The notes under the pieces were generated by a model. The model was given only the letters and a program-made list of their open reading frames with translations. It made no database searches and was not told the origin of the DNA. The translations under genes were made by a program, and so were the position numbers. Below, in pieces: positions 16,970-26,176 of a stretch of DNA of 64,000 nucleotides. This stretch comes from JAUWKC01 sp035527845 (GTDB taxonomy: Bacteria > Planctomycetota > Phycisphaerae > Sedimentisphaerales > Anaerobacaceae): assembly GCA_035527845.1 (NCBI GenBank), contig DATKZT010000031.1, forward strand, positions 1-64,000, read 5' to 3'. The stretch's first letter is position 1; each line of letters starts with the position of its first letter.

Positions 16970-18376
16970 ATGAAAAAGACCACGTTCGGAGTAATAGTCG
17001 GAAACAGGGGATTCTTCCCGGATATTCTGGCCAAGCAGGGGCGCAAAGACATACTTGACGTCCTGAAGAAAAACGGCTTCAACGCCGTCGCATTGTCCAT
17101 GCAGGACACCAAGTACGGCGCCGTTGAGACCTTCGAGGACGCCAAGAAGTGCGCCGCGCTTTTCGCTCAGAAGGCCGATGCGATTGACGGCATTATTGTG
17201 ACGCTGCCGAACTTCGGCGATGAAAAAGGCGCGGCGGAGGCCATTAAACGAAGCGGGCTTTGCGTACCGATTCTCATTCACGCCGAGCCCGACGTCGAAG
17301 GCAAAATGACCATCGCCGACCGGCGCGATTCTTTCTGCGGAAAAATCAGCGTCTGCAACAATCTCACGCAGGCAGGTATTGCCTACACCCTGACAAAGTC
17401 GCATACCGTCAAAGTCGCCTCGGCGGAATTCAAGAAGGAGCTGGAAGATTTCGCCGCAGTTTGCCGTATCGTCAGGGGGCTCAACAATGTGCGTTTCGGC
17501 GCCATCGGCGCACGCACCGGCGCGTTCAATACCGTGCGCTACAGCGAGAAAATTCTGGAGCTTTACGGTATTGCCGTCGAGACGATTGATTTATCTGAAA
17601 TCCTCGGCAAGGTTGACAGGCTCGGCGATAACGACCGGGGCGTCAAGGCAAAACTCAATTCCATCAAGGCCTACGTTCCAACCGAAACCATACCCGCAGA
17701 CGCACTTCTGAAGATGGCCAAATTCGGCTACGTCATCGACCGCTGGGTAAAAGACATGGACCTGGCGGGCACCGCAATTCAGTGCTGGACCAGTCTCGAG
17801 GAATTCTTCGGCATAACCCCATGCACGCTGATGAGCATGATGAGCGAAACTCTCGTCCCCAGCGCCTGCGAGGTGGATATTACCGGCCTGTTGGGGATGT
17901 ACATCCTGCAGTTGGCCGCCGGCACCCCCAGCGCGATTCTGGACTGGAACAATAATTACGGCGACGACCCCAACAAGTGCGTGGTGTTCCACTGCAGCAA
18001 TCTGCCCAAGTCGTTCTTCAAGGCGTCGAAAATGGATTACCAAGAGATTATCGCCGGAGCGGTGGGCAAAGAGAACACTTACGGCACGGTTGTGGGCAGA
18101 ATTGCTCCCGGAAAGACGACCTTCTGCCGCACCACGACAGATGATGCTGCCGGGATAATCAGCGCCTACGTCGGGCAGGGCGAATTTACCAATGACAAGC
18201 TCGACACGTTCGGCGGCTACGGCGTATTGAAGGTCCCCAATCTCCAGGCGCTTCTCGAATACGTCTGCAATATGGGCTTCGAGCATCACGTTGCGGCCAA
18301 TCGGTCTCAAAAGGCGGACGCGATTGCCGACGCGCTGGATAATTACATGGGCTGGGAAGTTTACCTGCACAGTTAA
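16970..18376 (+). CDS. L-fucose isomerase-like sugar isomerase
   Basis: 468-aa protein of the FucI/AraA-like ketol-isomerase superfamily (COG2407 type). The ATG at 16970 is chosen because AGGAG lies 8 bases before it. Features: an N-terminal Rossmann-like domain (TFGVIVGNRGFFPDILAKQGRKDI), GIIVTLPNFGDEKG, RFGAIGARTGAFNTVRYSEK, AIQCWTSLEEFFGITPCTLMSMM with the acidic metal-ligand region, and SACEVDITGLLGMYILQLA. In L-fucose isomerases the equivalent glutamate, aspartate and histidine bind manganese. No classical araA is present in the window, so this enzyme is the best candidate to supply L-ribulose (or a related ketose) to AraB. Whether it prefers L-arabinose, L-fucose or D-arabinose cannot be read from sequence. 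Confidence 0.87.
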   Translation: MKKTTFGVIVGNRGFFPDILAKQGRKDILDVLKKNGFNAVALSMQDTKYGAVETFEDAKKCAALFAQKADAIDGIIVTLPNFGDEKGAAEAIKRSGLCVPILIHAEPDVEGKMTIADRRDSFCGKISVCNNLTQAGIAYTLTKSHTVKVASAEFKKELEDFAAVCRIVRGLNNVRFGAIGARTGAFNTVRYSEKILELYGIAVETIDLSEILGKVDRLGDNDRGVKAKLNSIKAYVPTETIPADALLKMAKFGYVIDRWVKDMDLAGTAIQCWTSLEEFFGITPCTLMSMMSETLVPSACEVDITGLLGMYILQLAAGTPSAILDWNNNYGDDPNKCVVFHCSNLPKSFFKASKMDYQEIIAGAVGKENTYGTVVGRIAPGKTTFCRTTTDDAAGIISAYVGQGEFTNDKLDTFGGYGVLKVPNLQALLEYVCNMGFEHHVAANRSQKADAIADALDNYMGWEVYLHS

Positions 18377-18441
18377 TACTGCGTCAAGCTCGAAAAGACA
18401 GGTGCGATTGTGAGTCAGGTCACGCGATCTCTATTTAGCCC

Positions 18442-18454
18442 GCGGCTTTGCCGC
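18442..18454. terminator. Possible hairpin after the sugar operon
   Basis: GCGGC, loop TTT, GCCGC forms a short perfect stem 65 bases after the isomerase stop. No T-run follows, so this is a weak terminator candidate, and similar hairpins also occur in dispersed repeats. Confidence 0.3.
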
Positions 18455-18549
18455 AGGTTCGGACCCACACAAGCAAAGTTGACCCGCTATTAGCGTCAGG
18501 ACAAACCTCGCGTTCATAGTATTTGCAGACAGATGAAGGAAAGGGTCGG

Positions 18550-20304
18550 ATGAAAAAGCACACGAGAAGAGAGTTTCTAAAGACGGTGGGTGTGGCCGCG
18601 GCGTCGGCGCCGATGCTTTCGCTCGTGCCGGCATGTGCCGCTCAGGACAGCGGAGTCAGGCCGCCAAATAGACCGCCCAACGTTGTGCTCGTAATTACCG
18701 ACGACCAGGGCTATGGTGACCTAAGCTGTCTCGGCAATCCCGTCCTCAAAACGCCCAACCTCGACCACCTCCACGCCCAAAGCGTCCGGCTCACTGATTT
18801 CCACGTCAGCCCCACTTGTTCGCCCACCCGCGCCGCACTGATGACAGGACGCTACTGCAACCGAACCGGCGTCTGGCACACCGTCATGGGGCGCTCGCTG
18901 CTGAGGAGAGGCGAGGTGACTATGGCTGATGTCTTTGCCGCCTCAGGCTTTCGAACAGGAATCTTCGGCAAGTGGCACCTCGGCGACAACTATCCCTTCC
19001 GCCCGCAGGACAGAGGCTTTCAGGAAACGCTCGTCCACGGCGGCGGAGGCGTCGGAAACACGCAGGATTACTGGGGCAACGATTATTTCGACGACACTTA
19101 TTTTCGCAACGGTAAACCCGAGAAGTTCACCGGCTACTGCACGGATGTATGGTTCACCGAGGCCATGAAATTCATTGAGGCAAACAAGGACCGCCCCTTC
19201 TTCTGCTACCTGCCCACCAATGCTCCGCACAGCCCTTTCCGGGTTCCGGAAAAGTACAGCGACCCATACTGGGGCAAAGGGGTGAAGGCCCTGTTCTGCG
19301 GCATGATTGCCAACATCGACGAGAATATGGGCCGACTCATGGAAAAGTTGAAGCAGCTCGGCATTGACGATAATACGATACTGATATTTATGACCGACAA
19401 CGGCACCTCCGGCGGAAGATTCGACGCCGGCATGCGCGGCACCAAGGGCTCCGAATACGACGGCGGACATCGCGTCCCCTGCTTTATTCGCTGGCCCGCC
19501 GGCGGTTTCGCAGGCGGCGTCGATGTCACACAACTCACCGCCCACATCGACCTGCTGCCCACGCTGATTGAGCTGTGCTCGCTCACTAAACCCGAAGGCG
19601 TCCGGTTCGACGGCACAGACATCACGCCCCTGCTGAAAGGCAAAGCTCAGAGCTGGCCCGACAGAACCGTCATCACCGACTCGCAGCGGGTGGAGTATCC
19701 CATCAAGTGGAGAAAGAGCGCCGTCATGACCGACCGGTGGCGGCTGATAAATGGGGAGGAACTCTACGATATGCCCGCCGACCCCGCCCAGACAACCAGC
19801 CTCGCGGACAAGCATCCGGAGGTCGTCGCCAAACTGCGAAATGAATACGCGGCCTGGTGGGCCGATATTTCCACAACCTTCACCGACTACTGCGAGATAA
19901 TCATCGGCTCCGACAAGGAGAACCCCTCCAGGCTGACCAGCCACGACTGGCACGCCCACGGCCCCTGGAACCAGGACCAGGTCCGCCAGGGACAAAAGGA
20001 AAACAGCTATTGGGTGGTGGAGGTCGCCCGCGACGGCGATTACGAGATTGAGCTTCGACGCTGGCCCAAAGAAGCCGATGCGGCCATCATGGCGGTGATT
20101 GAGGACGGCCAGGCTATTAGCGCACAGAAGGCCCGGCTGAAAATAGCAGACTTCGACCAGACAACGCAAATCCCTAAAGGCGCAAAAGCCGCGACATTCA
20201 CAACAAGACTCAAGTCCGGCAAGACGCGCCTGCAGAGCTGGTTCATCGACGGCGAAGATGACTCCCGCGGCGCATACTACGTCTATGTGAAACGAATAGA
20301 CTAA
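18550..20304 (+). CDS. Tat-exported family S1 sulfatase
   Basis: 584-aa formylglycine sulfatase. The ATG at 18550 follows GAAGGAAAGGG; the upstream in-frame ATG lacks such a site. A twin-arginine signal starts at residue 6 (RREFLKTVGVAAA). The metal-binding ITDDQGYGD lies near residue 50, and the formylglycine signature CSPTR has its cysteine at residue 90, followed by ALMTGRY. Further active-site features are GKWHLGD, FMTDNG and NAPHSPF. Beyond residue 440 is a C-terminal domain of about 140 residues (SYWVVEVARDGDYEIELRRWP) that looks like a carbohydrate-binding beta-sandwich. It removes sulfate esters from glycans outside the cytoplasm. No maturase gene is visible in the window, so one must be elsewhere. 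Confidence 0.95.
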   Translation: MKKHTRREFLKTVGVAAASAPMLSLVPACAAQDSGVRPPNRPPNVVLVITDDQGYGDLSCLGNPVLKTPNLDHLHAQSVRLTDFHVSPTCSPTRAALMTGRYCNRTGVWHTVMGRSLLRRGEVTMADVFAASGFRTGIFGKWHLGDNYPFRPQDRGFQETLVHGGGGVGNTQDYWGNDYFDDTYFRNGKPEKFTGYCTDVWFTEAMKFIEANKDRPFFCYLPTNAPHSPFRVPEKYSDPYWGKGVKALFCGMIANIDENMGRLMEKLKQLGIDDNTILIFMTDNGTSGGRFDAGMRGTKGSEYDGGHRVPCFIRWPAGGFAGGVDVTQLTAHIDLLPTLIELCSLTKPEGVRFDGTDITPLLKGKAQSWPDRTVITDSQRVEYPIKWRKSAVMTDRWRLINGEELYDMPADPAQTTSLADKHPEVVAKLRNEYAAWWADISTTFTDYCEIIIGSDKENPSRLTSHDWHAHGPWNQDQVRQGQKENSYWVVEVARDGDYEIELRRWPKEADAAIMAVIEDGQAISAQKARLKIADFDQTTQIPKGAKAATFTTRLKSGKTRLQSWFIDGEDDSRGAYYVYVKRID

Positions 20305-20499
20305 AAGTCCGCTCTGTTAATATATGGCCGCCCAGGAACCCGGTTTTTTGTGCGCACGTTTCCCCCTCCCCGTCCAATCAAAATCCTGTCTGTTTGTGAG
20401 CGGCCAGAGCGCGCGGCGTTTAGGCAGTGAGGATGGGGTTGTGCGGACGAGGGAAACTCTTGCATTTTAGGGCGTTTTTTTGTACCATAGTGGTAACCG

Positions 20500-20534
20500 A
20501 AAGGACCAGCTAGTGGTTCTCGGGTGTTTATTTG
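20500..20534 (+). promoter_or_regulatory. Conserved leader element, copy A
   Basis: This stretch closely matches 23388-23422: 18 of the first 22 bases agree, including the 9-base block GTGGTTCTC, and after 4 variable bases GTTTATTTG is identical. It lies 15 bases before the start of the dockerin-like gene. Copy B contains the palindromic arms GAACCA and TGGTTC; in copy A the left arm has one change. Probably a shared 5' regulatory element. Confidence 0.5.
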
Positions 20535-20549
20535 GGAAGTCTGGGTTAA

Positions 20550-23384
20550 ATGGCAAATGTCAAATTGCCATGGCTGCTATCATTTTTGGTCAGTTTTGCA
20601 GCGTTTTCATCAGAAGCTTACGGCAAAGGGCGTGTTATCGAATTCGGCTGGGATACGCCGACTATTCCCTGGCTTTGCGACAATGCCGCAGTCACCGAGT
20701 GCACTACTGCCTTCCACGGTATCATACTCGACCTGGCGCGACGTGAGGACCAGGGAGGCCTGAGCTGGCTTGCATGGGGCAATACCACCATTGCCGGGGG
20801 GCTTCAGCAAAGGGCAGAGGAAGATATTGCGTTGCTAAATGACGCCAACTTCACACGTCTGCGCGATAACAGTTTCTTTCGCCTTAACTCCTCCGGCTGG
20901 TCGGCGCCACCCGACTGGTTTGACGCCGAGTTCAGCACTGTCGTTTCAAACGTCACCTTCATGGCCGATGCCGTCAATCAAACCCGCCTTGAGGGAATCG
21001 CATTTGACCCCGAAGACTACTTCTCTAATTGTTGGTATTATCCCGGCCAGAAGTACTCGGCAACAAAGACCTTTGAGCAGTACCAGGTGCAGGTGCGCCA
21101 GCGAGGCCGCGAAATAGCATCCGCCATTAAGAGTGCCTGTCCGGGGCGCGACTTCACTCTGCTGTTTCTGTTCGCAAATTCCCTGCCCTATATTTCGACC
21201 CAGTGGTGGGGACATCCCTTACGCGAAGACAGCTACGGTCTGCTGCCCGCATTTATCGACGGCCTGCTCGATGAGGCCGCCGAACAAATCAGAATCATCG
21301 ACGGAATTGAAAGCGCCTATCCGAACAAGACTCTGGCAGAGTTTCAAGGCAGCATCAGCAATTACCAGGGCGGTGCGACCCTCAGTGACGATCCTTCGCG
21401 GTATTTGTCTTCTGTTGGAATCGGCTTCGGCACCTGGATGGACTATCGTTCCAATGACCTCGGCTGGTACACGGATCCCAACCAGTTCAACCTGAATCAT
21501 TTCACACCGGAAACTTTCAATCAGGCAATGGACATTTCCACCGATCTTGCCGAGATTTCATGGGTTTATACCGAAATCCCGGACTGGTACCTCGGAACCG
21601 TCCCCGAGGCTTACTTTAACGCCTTAGCCGATGTCACGGGATTGCCGCCCGCCACGCCCTGCACTGAGCTGTGGGCTCGCCTGGCGAAGGCCAACAACCC
21701 CTTTCCCGCCGATGCCGCCCAGAACGTGCACCCCAAGGTTGTTCTCAGTTGGGAAGCAGGCAACAAGGCCGCTTCACACGATGTGTACCTCGGTACCGAT
21801 GCCGACGCGGTCGCCGATGCCGATACGAGCGAAACGTTGGACGTGTATATGGGACGACGGGACGCCTGTGAGTATGCTCCGGTCATTTTTCTTGAGTTGG
21901 GACAGACCTATTACTGGCGTATTGACGAGGTCAACGACGTCAATGTCTGGCAGGGCGACGTTTGGAGCTTTATGGTTGTCGATGACGACGGCAAGGCCGG
22001 CGATCCCAGTCCCGCCAATGGTGCCACGAACGTGCCAGTGAACACGGTCTTGAGTTGGTCTGAGGGTTTAGTCGCAGGCTCACACGATGTATACTTGGGC
22101 GCCGATTTCGATGCCGTTAACGACGCCAACACCTCTTCGCCCGAATACAAAGGCAACCAGCCGCTTGTACCTGCCGAGTACGATCCGGCCGGCCTTCTTG
22201 AACTTGCCCAGACTTACTACTGGCGGATTGACGAGGTCAACCCCGGCTACTCTGACAGCAAAGGCGACGTCTGGAGTTTTACCGTTGACGACGGAAAAGC
22301 CACATACCTGAGCCCGGCCGATGGGAGCTCGGATAACCTGCCCCATCTGATGTTGAGCTGGTCGCCGGGTATTGTTGCAGCTTCGCACGATGTGTATCTG
22401 GGCGGTGATTTTGACGGAGTCAGGGACGCGAACACATCTTCACCCGAATTTAAGGCCAGCCAGGCACTTGGCGCTACCACCTATCCTGCAGGTCCTCTTG
22501 ATTTCGGTGAGACTTGCTACTGGCGGGTCGATGAGGTGAATCCCGGCTACTCAGACAGCAAGGGGGATGTCTGGAGCTTCAAGGTTGCAGACTTTATTGT
22601 CCTGGACGATATGGAGTCCTACAACACCAGTGACAACAAGATTATTGATACATGGCTTGATGTGCGCTACAACTCGACGGGTGCATACCTTCGCCTTGCT
22701 ATTGACCCATGCGACCCCGTTAACTCAGGCCGGCAGTCGATGAAATACGAATATGAGAACAACGGCAGTATGTGGAATGATTTGCACTATTACGCGGAGG
22801 CCGTACGGACGTTCTCTGAGCCTTGTGATTTGACCCAGTCAGGAATGAAGGTATTGACGTTGTACTTCTATGGCAATCCCGACAATGATGCCAATGCTGC
22901 CGAGCAGATGTATATCGGTCTGGAAGACGGCAACAGCTATGCAGAGACTCGGCACGGCGACAACGGTGAAGATATGAATGACGTCAGGATTTCGCAGTGG
23001 CAACAGTGGAATATCAGGCTGCAGGACTTCAATGATGCCGGCCTGGACCTAAGTGACGTCCGCAGAATATACATAGGGTTCGGTGACAGGTCCAACTTGA
23101 ACCCCGGCGGCATACTTGGTGGTTCGGGTGTCGTTTATTTTGACGACGTCCGACTTTACCCGCGCAGGTGCGTTGCGTCGCTTGCAAAGCCGCCCGCGGA
23201 CTTCGACAACAACTGCTGTGTTGATTTTGGTGACCTGGCCATACTTGGAAGTCAATGGCTCCAGCCGCCGGGCAATCCATCAGCGGACATTGCCCCGGAG
23301 GTTCCCGACGGTATTGTAGATTGGCGGGAGCTGGCCATCCTGTCGAATAACTGGCTGACGGTGATGCTTTGGCCGCCGCAGTAA
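20550..23384 (+). CDS. Secreted protein with Fn3-like repeats and a dockerin-like C-terminus
   Basis: 944-aa exported protein. Residues 1-26 are a signal peptide. Residues about 27-375 form an N-terminal domain that was not recognised; aromatic and acidic motifs (GLSWLAWGN, EGIAFDPEDYF, WTEIPDWYLG-like) suggest a TIM-barrel-like glycan-active domain. Three Fn3-like repeats follow with a period of about 101 residues, each with SHDVYLG near its start and YYWRIDEVN (or CYWRVDEVN) near its end. Residues about 690-860 resemble a galactose-binding-like module (FIVLDDMESYN to VVYFDDVRLYP). The last 60 residues carry two dockerin-like calcium loops, DFDNNCCVDFGDLAILGSQWL and a second ending DWRELAILSNNWL. 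No cohesin is visible in the window. It sits among sulfatases and an esterase, so it probably belongs to the glycan-degrading set. Confidence 0.85.
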   Translation: MANVKLPWLLSFLVSFAAFSSEAYGKGRVIEFGWDTPTIPWLCDNAAVTECTTAFHGIILDLARREDQGGLSWLAWGNTTIAGGLQQRAEEDIALLNDANFTRLRDNSFFRLNSSGWSAPPDWFDAEFSTVVSNVTFMADAVNQTRLEGIAFDPEDYFSNCWYYPGQKYSATKTFEQYQVQVRQRGREIASAIKSACPGRDFTLLFLFANSLPYISTQWWGHPLREDSYGLLPAFIDGLLDEAAEQIRIIDGIESAYPNKTLAEFQGSISNYQGGATLSDDPSRYLSSVGIGFGTWMDYRSNDLGWYTDPNQFNLNHFTPETFNQAMDISTDLAEISWVYTEIPDWYLGTVPEAYFNALADVTGLPPATPCTELWARLAKANNPFPADAAQNVHPKVVLSWEAGNKAASHDVYLGTDADAVADADTSETLDVYMGRRDACEYAPVIFLELGQTYYWRIDEVNDVNVWQGDVWSFMVVDDDGKAGDPSPANGATNVPVNTVLSWSEGLVAGSHDVYLGADFDAVNDANTSSPEYKGNQPLVPAEYDPAGLLELAQTYYWRIDEVNPGYSDSKGDVWSFTVDDGKATYLSPADGSSDNLPHLMLSWSPGIVAASHDVYLGGDFDGVRDANTSSPEFKASQALGATTYPAGPLDFGETCYWRVDEVNPGYSDSKGDVWSFKVADFIVLDDMESYNTSDNKIIDTWLDVRYNSTGAYLRLAIDPCDPVNSGRQSMKYEYENNGSMWNDLHYYAEAVRTFSEPCDLTQSGMKVLTLYFYGNPDNDANAAEQMYIGLEDGNSYAETRHGDNGEDMNDVRISQWQQWNIRLQDFNDAGLDLSDVRRIYIGFGDRSNLNPGGILGGSGVVYFDDVRLYPRRCVASLAKPPADFDNNCCVDFGDLAILGSQWLQPPGNPSADIAPEVPDGIVDWRELAILSNNWLTVMLWPPQ

Positions 23385-23387
23385 TCA

Positions 23388-23422
23388 AAAGAACCAATTC
23401 GTGGTTCTCAGCCGTTTATTTG
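23388..23422 (+). promoter_or_regulatory. Conserved leader element, copy B
   Basis: Second copy of the element at 20500-20534, starting 4 bases after the dockerin-like gene's stop and ending 40 bases before the double-esterase start. GAACCA and TGGTTC form a 6-base inverted repeat around a 5-base loop (23391-23407). Confidence 0.5.
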
Positions 23423-23462
23423 CCAAATGCCGGGTATAGAATATTTTTTTCAGCACGCGAAC

Positions 23463-26066
23463 ATGAGCAGGAATTTGAGAAACTTGTCAACTGCGCTGAT
23501 ATTGTATTCAGTTTTCATATCCGTGCAGGTCCTCGCCGCAAACGACCTTTCTCCAAAAGACTCGGCGAAGCAAGACCCTGTCAAGATTCTCTGCCTTGGA
23601 GACTCGATAACAAAGGGCGCCGGGGCCGAAGCACAAGGCGGTTATCGCGGCCCGCTCCAGAAAATGCTCACGCAGGCCGGTCTGCAATGCGATTTCCTCG
23701 GCAGATTCAAAACGCCGGGAATCCCCGACCCCGATCACGAAGGCGACAGCGGTATGCGGCTCGTACGTATGCTCAGGGAAAATGAAGCCGTCGCCAAACA
23801 GGCGCTCGACGCCAATCCCGAGTCTGAAATCATTCTTCTGCTCATCGGCATCAACGACCTCATTGTAAACAGAAACACCCCACAGGTGACATTGGACAGG
23901 ATGGCCCTGCTGCTCGATGAGCTGAACCAATACGCCCACGATGCGAAGATCATTGTGGGCAACCTCGTCCCAAACGCCTCCGATGACCCTGTAAGAGACC
24001 AGGCCGGGTACGACCCGGCAAAAACCTATGTCAACTCTGAGGACAAGGTGCTCGAATTCAACCGCGGGCTGCCGGGCGTGATTCAGTCCAAACAGGCACA
24101 AGGCATCAAAGTCGAGTGGGTTGACCTGCACAGCGAGATGACAAGATATGACCTGTCCGATGGTATCCACCCGAACAAGGTCGGCTATGACAAAATGGCG
24201 TCTGTGTGGTTCAGGGCTGTCATGGCAAGCGCTGCGGAAATGGGCTTTATCATGGCCAAGGGCGCCGGTCCAAACAGCAGCACGTATGTTGTTGAAACCT
24301 TTACGGGACCGGTGTTCGACCTTCCGAACTGGGCAGACTCGGGCGCCGATACCGACGGCTTCAACGGCCGCGGACAATTCACCATCAAATCGCCCTACCG
24401 GGGACTGCGAAGAACCGTTGGCAAGGGTAGCTTCGAATCGCTGTTCGAGCTGAAGAACATCAAGTTCGCGCATGGCGATTCGGTCATCCACCTTGGTTTC
24501 GTGCCCTTTGACCCTATGGCCAAGGTCATAGTACAGGTCAGGCCGAAAGGAATAAGTCTGATTTTCAGAGACCTCGCTGCCGCGCCGGTGATCAATAAAA
24601 AGTATGATGACCAGGCGGTGTTCGAGAGGCCGCCAGAGTCTTTGAAAGTCAAAATGACGTGGAATGAACCGAAGAAACAGTGGTGCATCTTTTATGGCAT
24701 AGATAATAATGAACCTGAAATCGAGATTCCGCAGAGCAGAAAGGGATTGTTTTTTACCAATGATATTGACGTATCAAACGAGGTGCTGGTCTTTATCGAG
24801 CGGGGCTCGATGGACGTGGATCATTTCGAGTTTGGCACGTCTGTCCGCGGCTCGGCTTATTACGAGCGACGGACTGGCGAGCAGTTCAAGAGGCCGCAAA
24901 TCAAGTCCGGCTATTCTCCCGGAAGGTATTACGACTGTGAAATTCCGGCCAGTTCCGACGGCGGCTTTGTCGGTGCGGAGTTTCGACTATGGATTCCAGA
25001 GGACCTCGCGTCTGTCAAGGGGATTATAGTCCGCCAGCACGGAACCGGCGCCAACGGCAGGAGATTCGCACACGACCTGCAGTTTCAGGCGCTGGCAGGA
25101 AAGCACGACTTCGTGCTGATGGGGACTTTCATGAAGGCGACCGACGACTGTCGCCAGTGGCCTCAGCCGGAAAAAGGTTCTGGCGATGCTTTTGTAAGCG
25201 CGCTGCAGATGTTGGCGGAAAAGACCGGCCGGGCGGAGATAAGGCAAGTGCCATGGATTCTTTGGGGACATTCCGCCGGGGGCCACTGGGCGAATTTAAT
25301 GGCCCGCAGATATCCCGAGCGGGTGACATCGCTGACAAGCAGAAGCGGACACGGCAGTGAATATACCGGCGGCGACCTCGCAATTCCGAACCTTCAAATC
25401 GTGGGTGAAAGAGAAGCTGACCCGTCAAAAGACTGGTATGTAAATCTCACGGCCCCCGGTAAGTTGCGCGCCGTTGCCGTCGAGCCCGGCGTCGGACACG
25501 CCTGCTCCAACTCCAGATTCCTTACCATCGCCTTTATCGAAGCGGTCCTGGATGAGCTGAAGAAAAATGATCAAGAGCCCCTTGAAAGAAAAAACGGATG
25601 GCTCGGTGACATCAACAGCCTTCAGATCGCTCCTTACGAGTCCTTCACCGGTGATAAGACTAATGCGCACTGGATGGTAAATGAAGACTTCGCTCAAAAG
25701 TGGAAGTCGTTCATGACAACAGGTGAAATTCCTGATAAGAGCGCCACGATGCCGCCCTTCGATGTCACTATTGAAAGAAAAGGCGATGTAGCCCTGCTGA
25801 AGTGGAAGGCTGTGGCCGACGTTGAAACAGGACTCAGGCAGTTCAATATCTACCGCAACGGGAAAATAATCGCCATTGTCCCCGGCCAGAAATGGAACCG
25901 GGGCGACGAGCCCGCCCCGATTAATTGCCCAATGCAATATACTATCGATATTGCAGAACTTGCGAAAAACGAAAAACCGTCCCCCTGTACATACGCCGTT
26001 TCAAATGTAAACTATAGCGGCTTGGAGTCCGGGGTATCGGGTATTGAAGCCGACTTCCAGGAATAG
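23463..26066 (+). CDS. Secreted SGNH hydrolase fused to an alpha/beta-hydrolase esterase
   Basis: 867-aa exported protein with two different esterase domains. The ATG at 23463 is chosen because a signal peptide follows at once (STALILYSVFISVQVLAA). Residues about 38-255 are an SGNH/GDSL hydrolase: LCLGDSITKG (nucleophile serine near 48), LLLIGINDL, and the catalytic pair in DGIHPN near 233-236. Residues about 275-480 form a beta-rich domain without an assigned family. Residues about 500-700 are an alpha/beta-hydrolase of the PHB-depolymerase/feruloyl-esterase kind, with WGHSAGG (serine near 604) and GVGHACSN as the likely histidine region. An Fn3-like domain ends the protein. The likely role is removal of acyl or phenolic esters from a polysaccharide alongside the neighbouring sulfatases. 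The active sites of both domains look intact. Confidence 0.88.
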   Translation: MSRNLRNLSTALILYSVFISVQVLAANDLSPKDSAKQDPVKILCLGDSITKGAGAEAQGGYRGPLQKMLTQAGLQCDFLGRFKTPGIPDPDHEGDSGMRLVRMLRENEAVAKQALDANPESEIILLLIGINDLIVNRNTPQVTLDRMALLLDELNQYAHDAKIIVGNLVPNASDDPVRDQAGYDPAKTYVNSEDKVLEFNRGLPGVIQSKQAQGIKVEWVDLHSEMTRYDLSDGIHPNKVGYDKMASVWFRAVMASAAEMGFIMAKGAGPNSSTYVVETFTGPVFDLPNWADSGADTDGFNGRGQFTIKSPYRGLRRTVGKGSFESLFELKNIKFAHGDSVIHLGFVPFDPMAKVIVQVRPKGISLIFRDLAAAPVINKKYDDQAVFERPPESLKVKMTWNEPKKQWCIFYGIDNNEPEIEIPQSRKGLFFTNDIDVSNEVLVFIERGSMDVDHFEFGTSVRGSAYYERRTGEQFKRPQIKSGYSPGRYYDCEIPASSDGGFVGAEFRLWIPEDLASVKGIIVRQHGTGANGRRFAHDLQFQALAGKHDFVLMGTFMKATDDCRQWPQPEKGSGDAFVSALQMLAEKTGRAEIRQVPWILWGHSAGGHWANLMARRYPERVTSLTSRSGHGSEYTGGDLAIPNLQIVGEREADPSKDWYVNLTAPGKLRAVAVEPGVGHACSNSRFLTIAFIEAVLDELKKNDQEPLERKNGWLGDINSLQIAPYESFTGDKTNAHWMVNEDFAQKWKSFMTTGEIPDKSATMPPFDVTIERKGDVALLKWKAVADVETGLRQFNIYRNGKIIAIVPGQKWNRGDEPAPINCPMQYTIDIAELAKNEKPSPCTYAVSNVNYSGLESGVSGIEADFQE

Positions 26067-26176
26067 AAGGCGCGGCATTATGTCCGTTTCGCTGTTTTCA
26101 GAAGCGTTGACGCTAATAAAGAAGAAGCCGGCAGTCTGATGGATGCGTTCTGCAAACTGTATATCGGGAGGCGGCC

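Noticed and set aside
18943..20169. 408-codon frame antisense to the first sulfatase
   Set aside because: The sulfatase signature is on the opposite strand; the antisense frame has no start signal.
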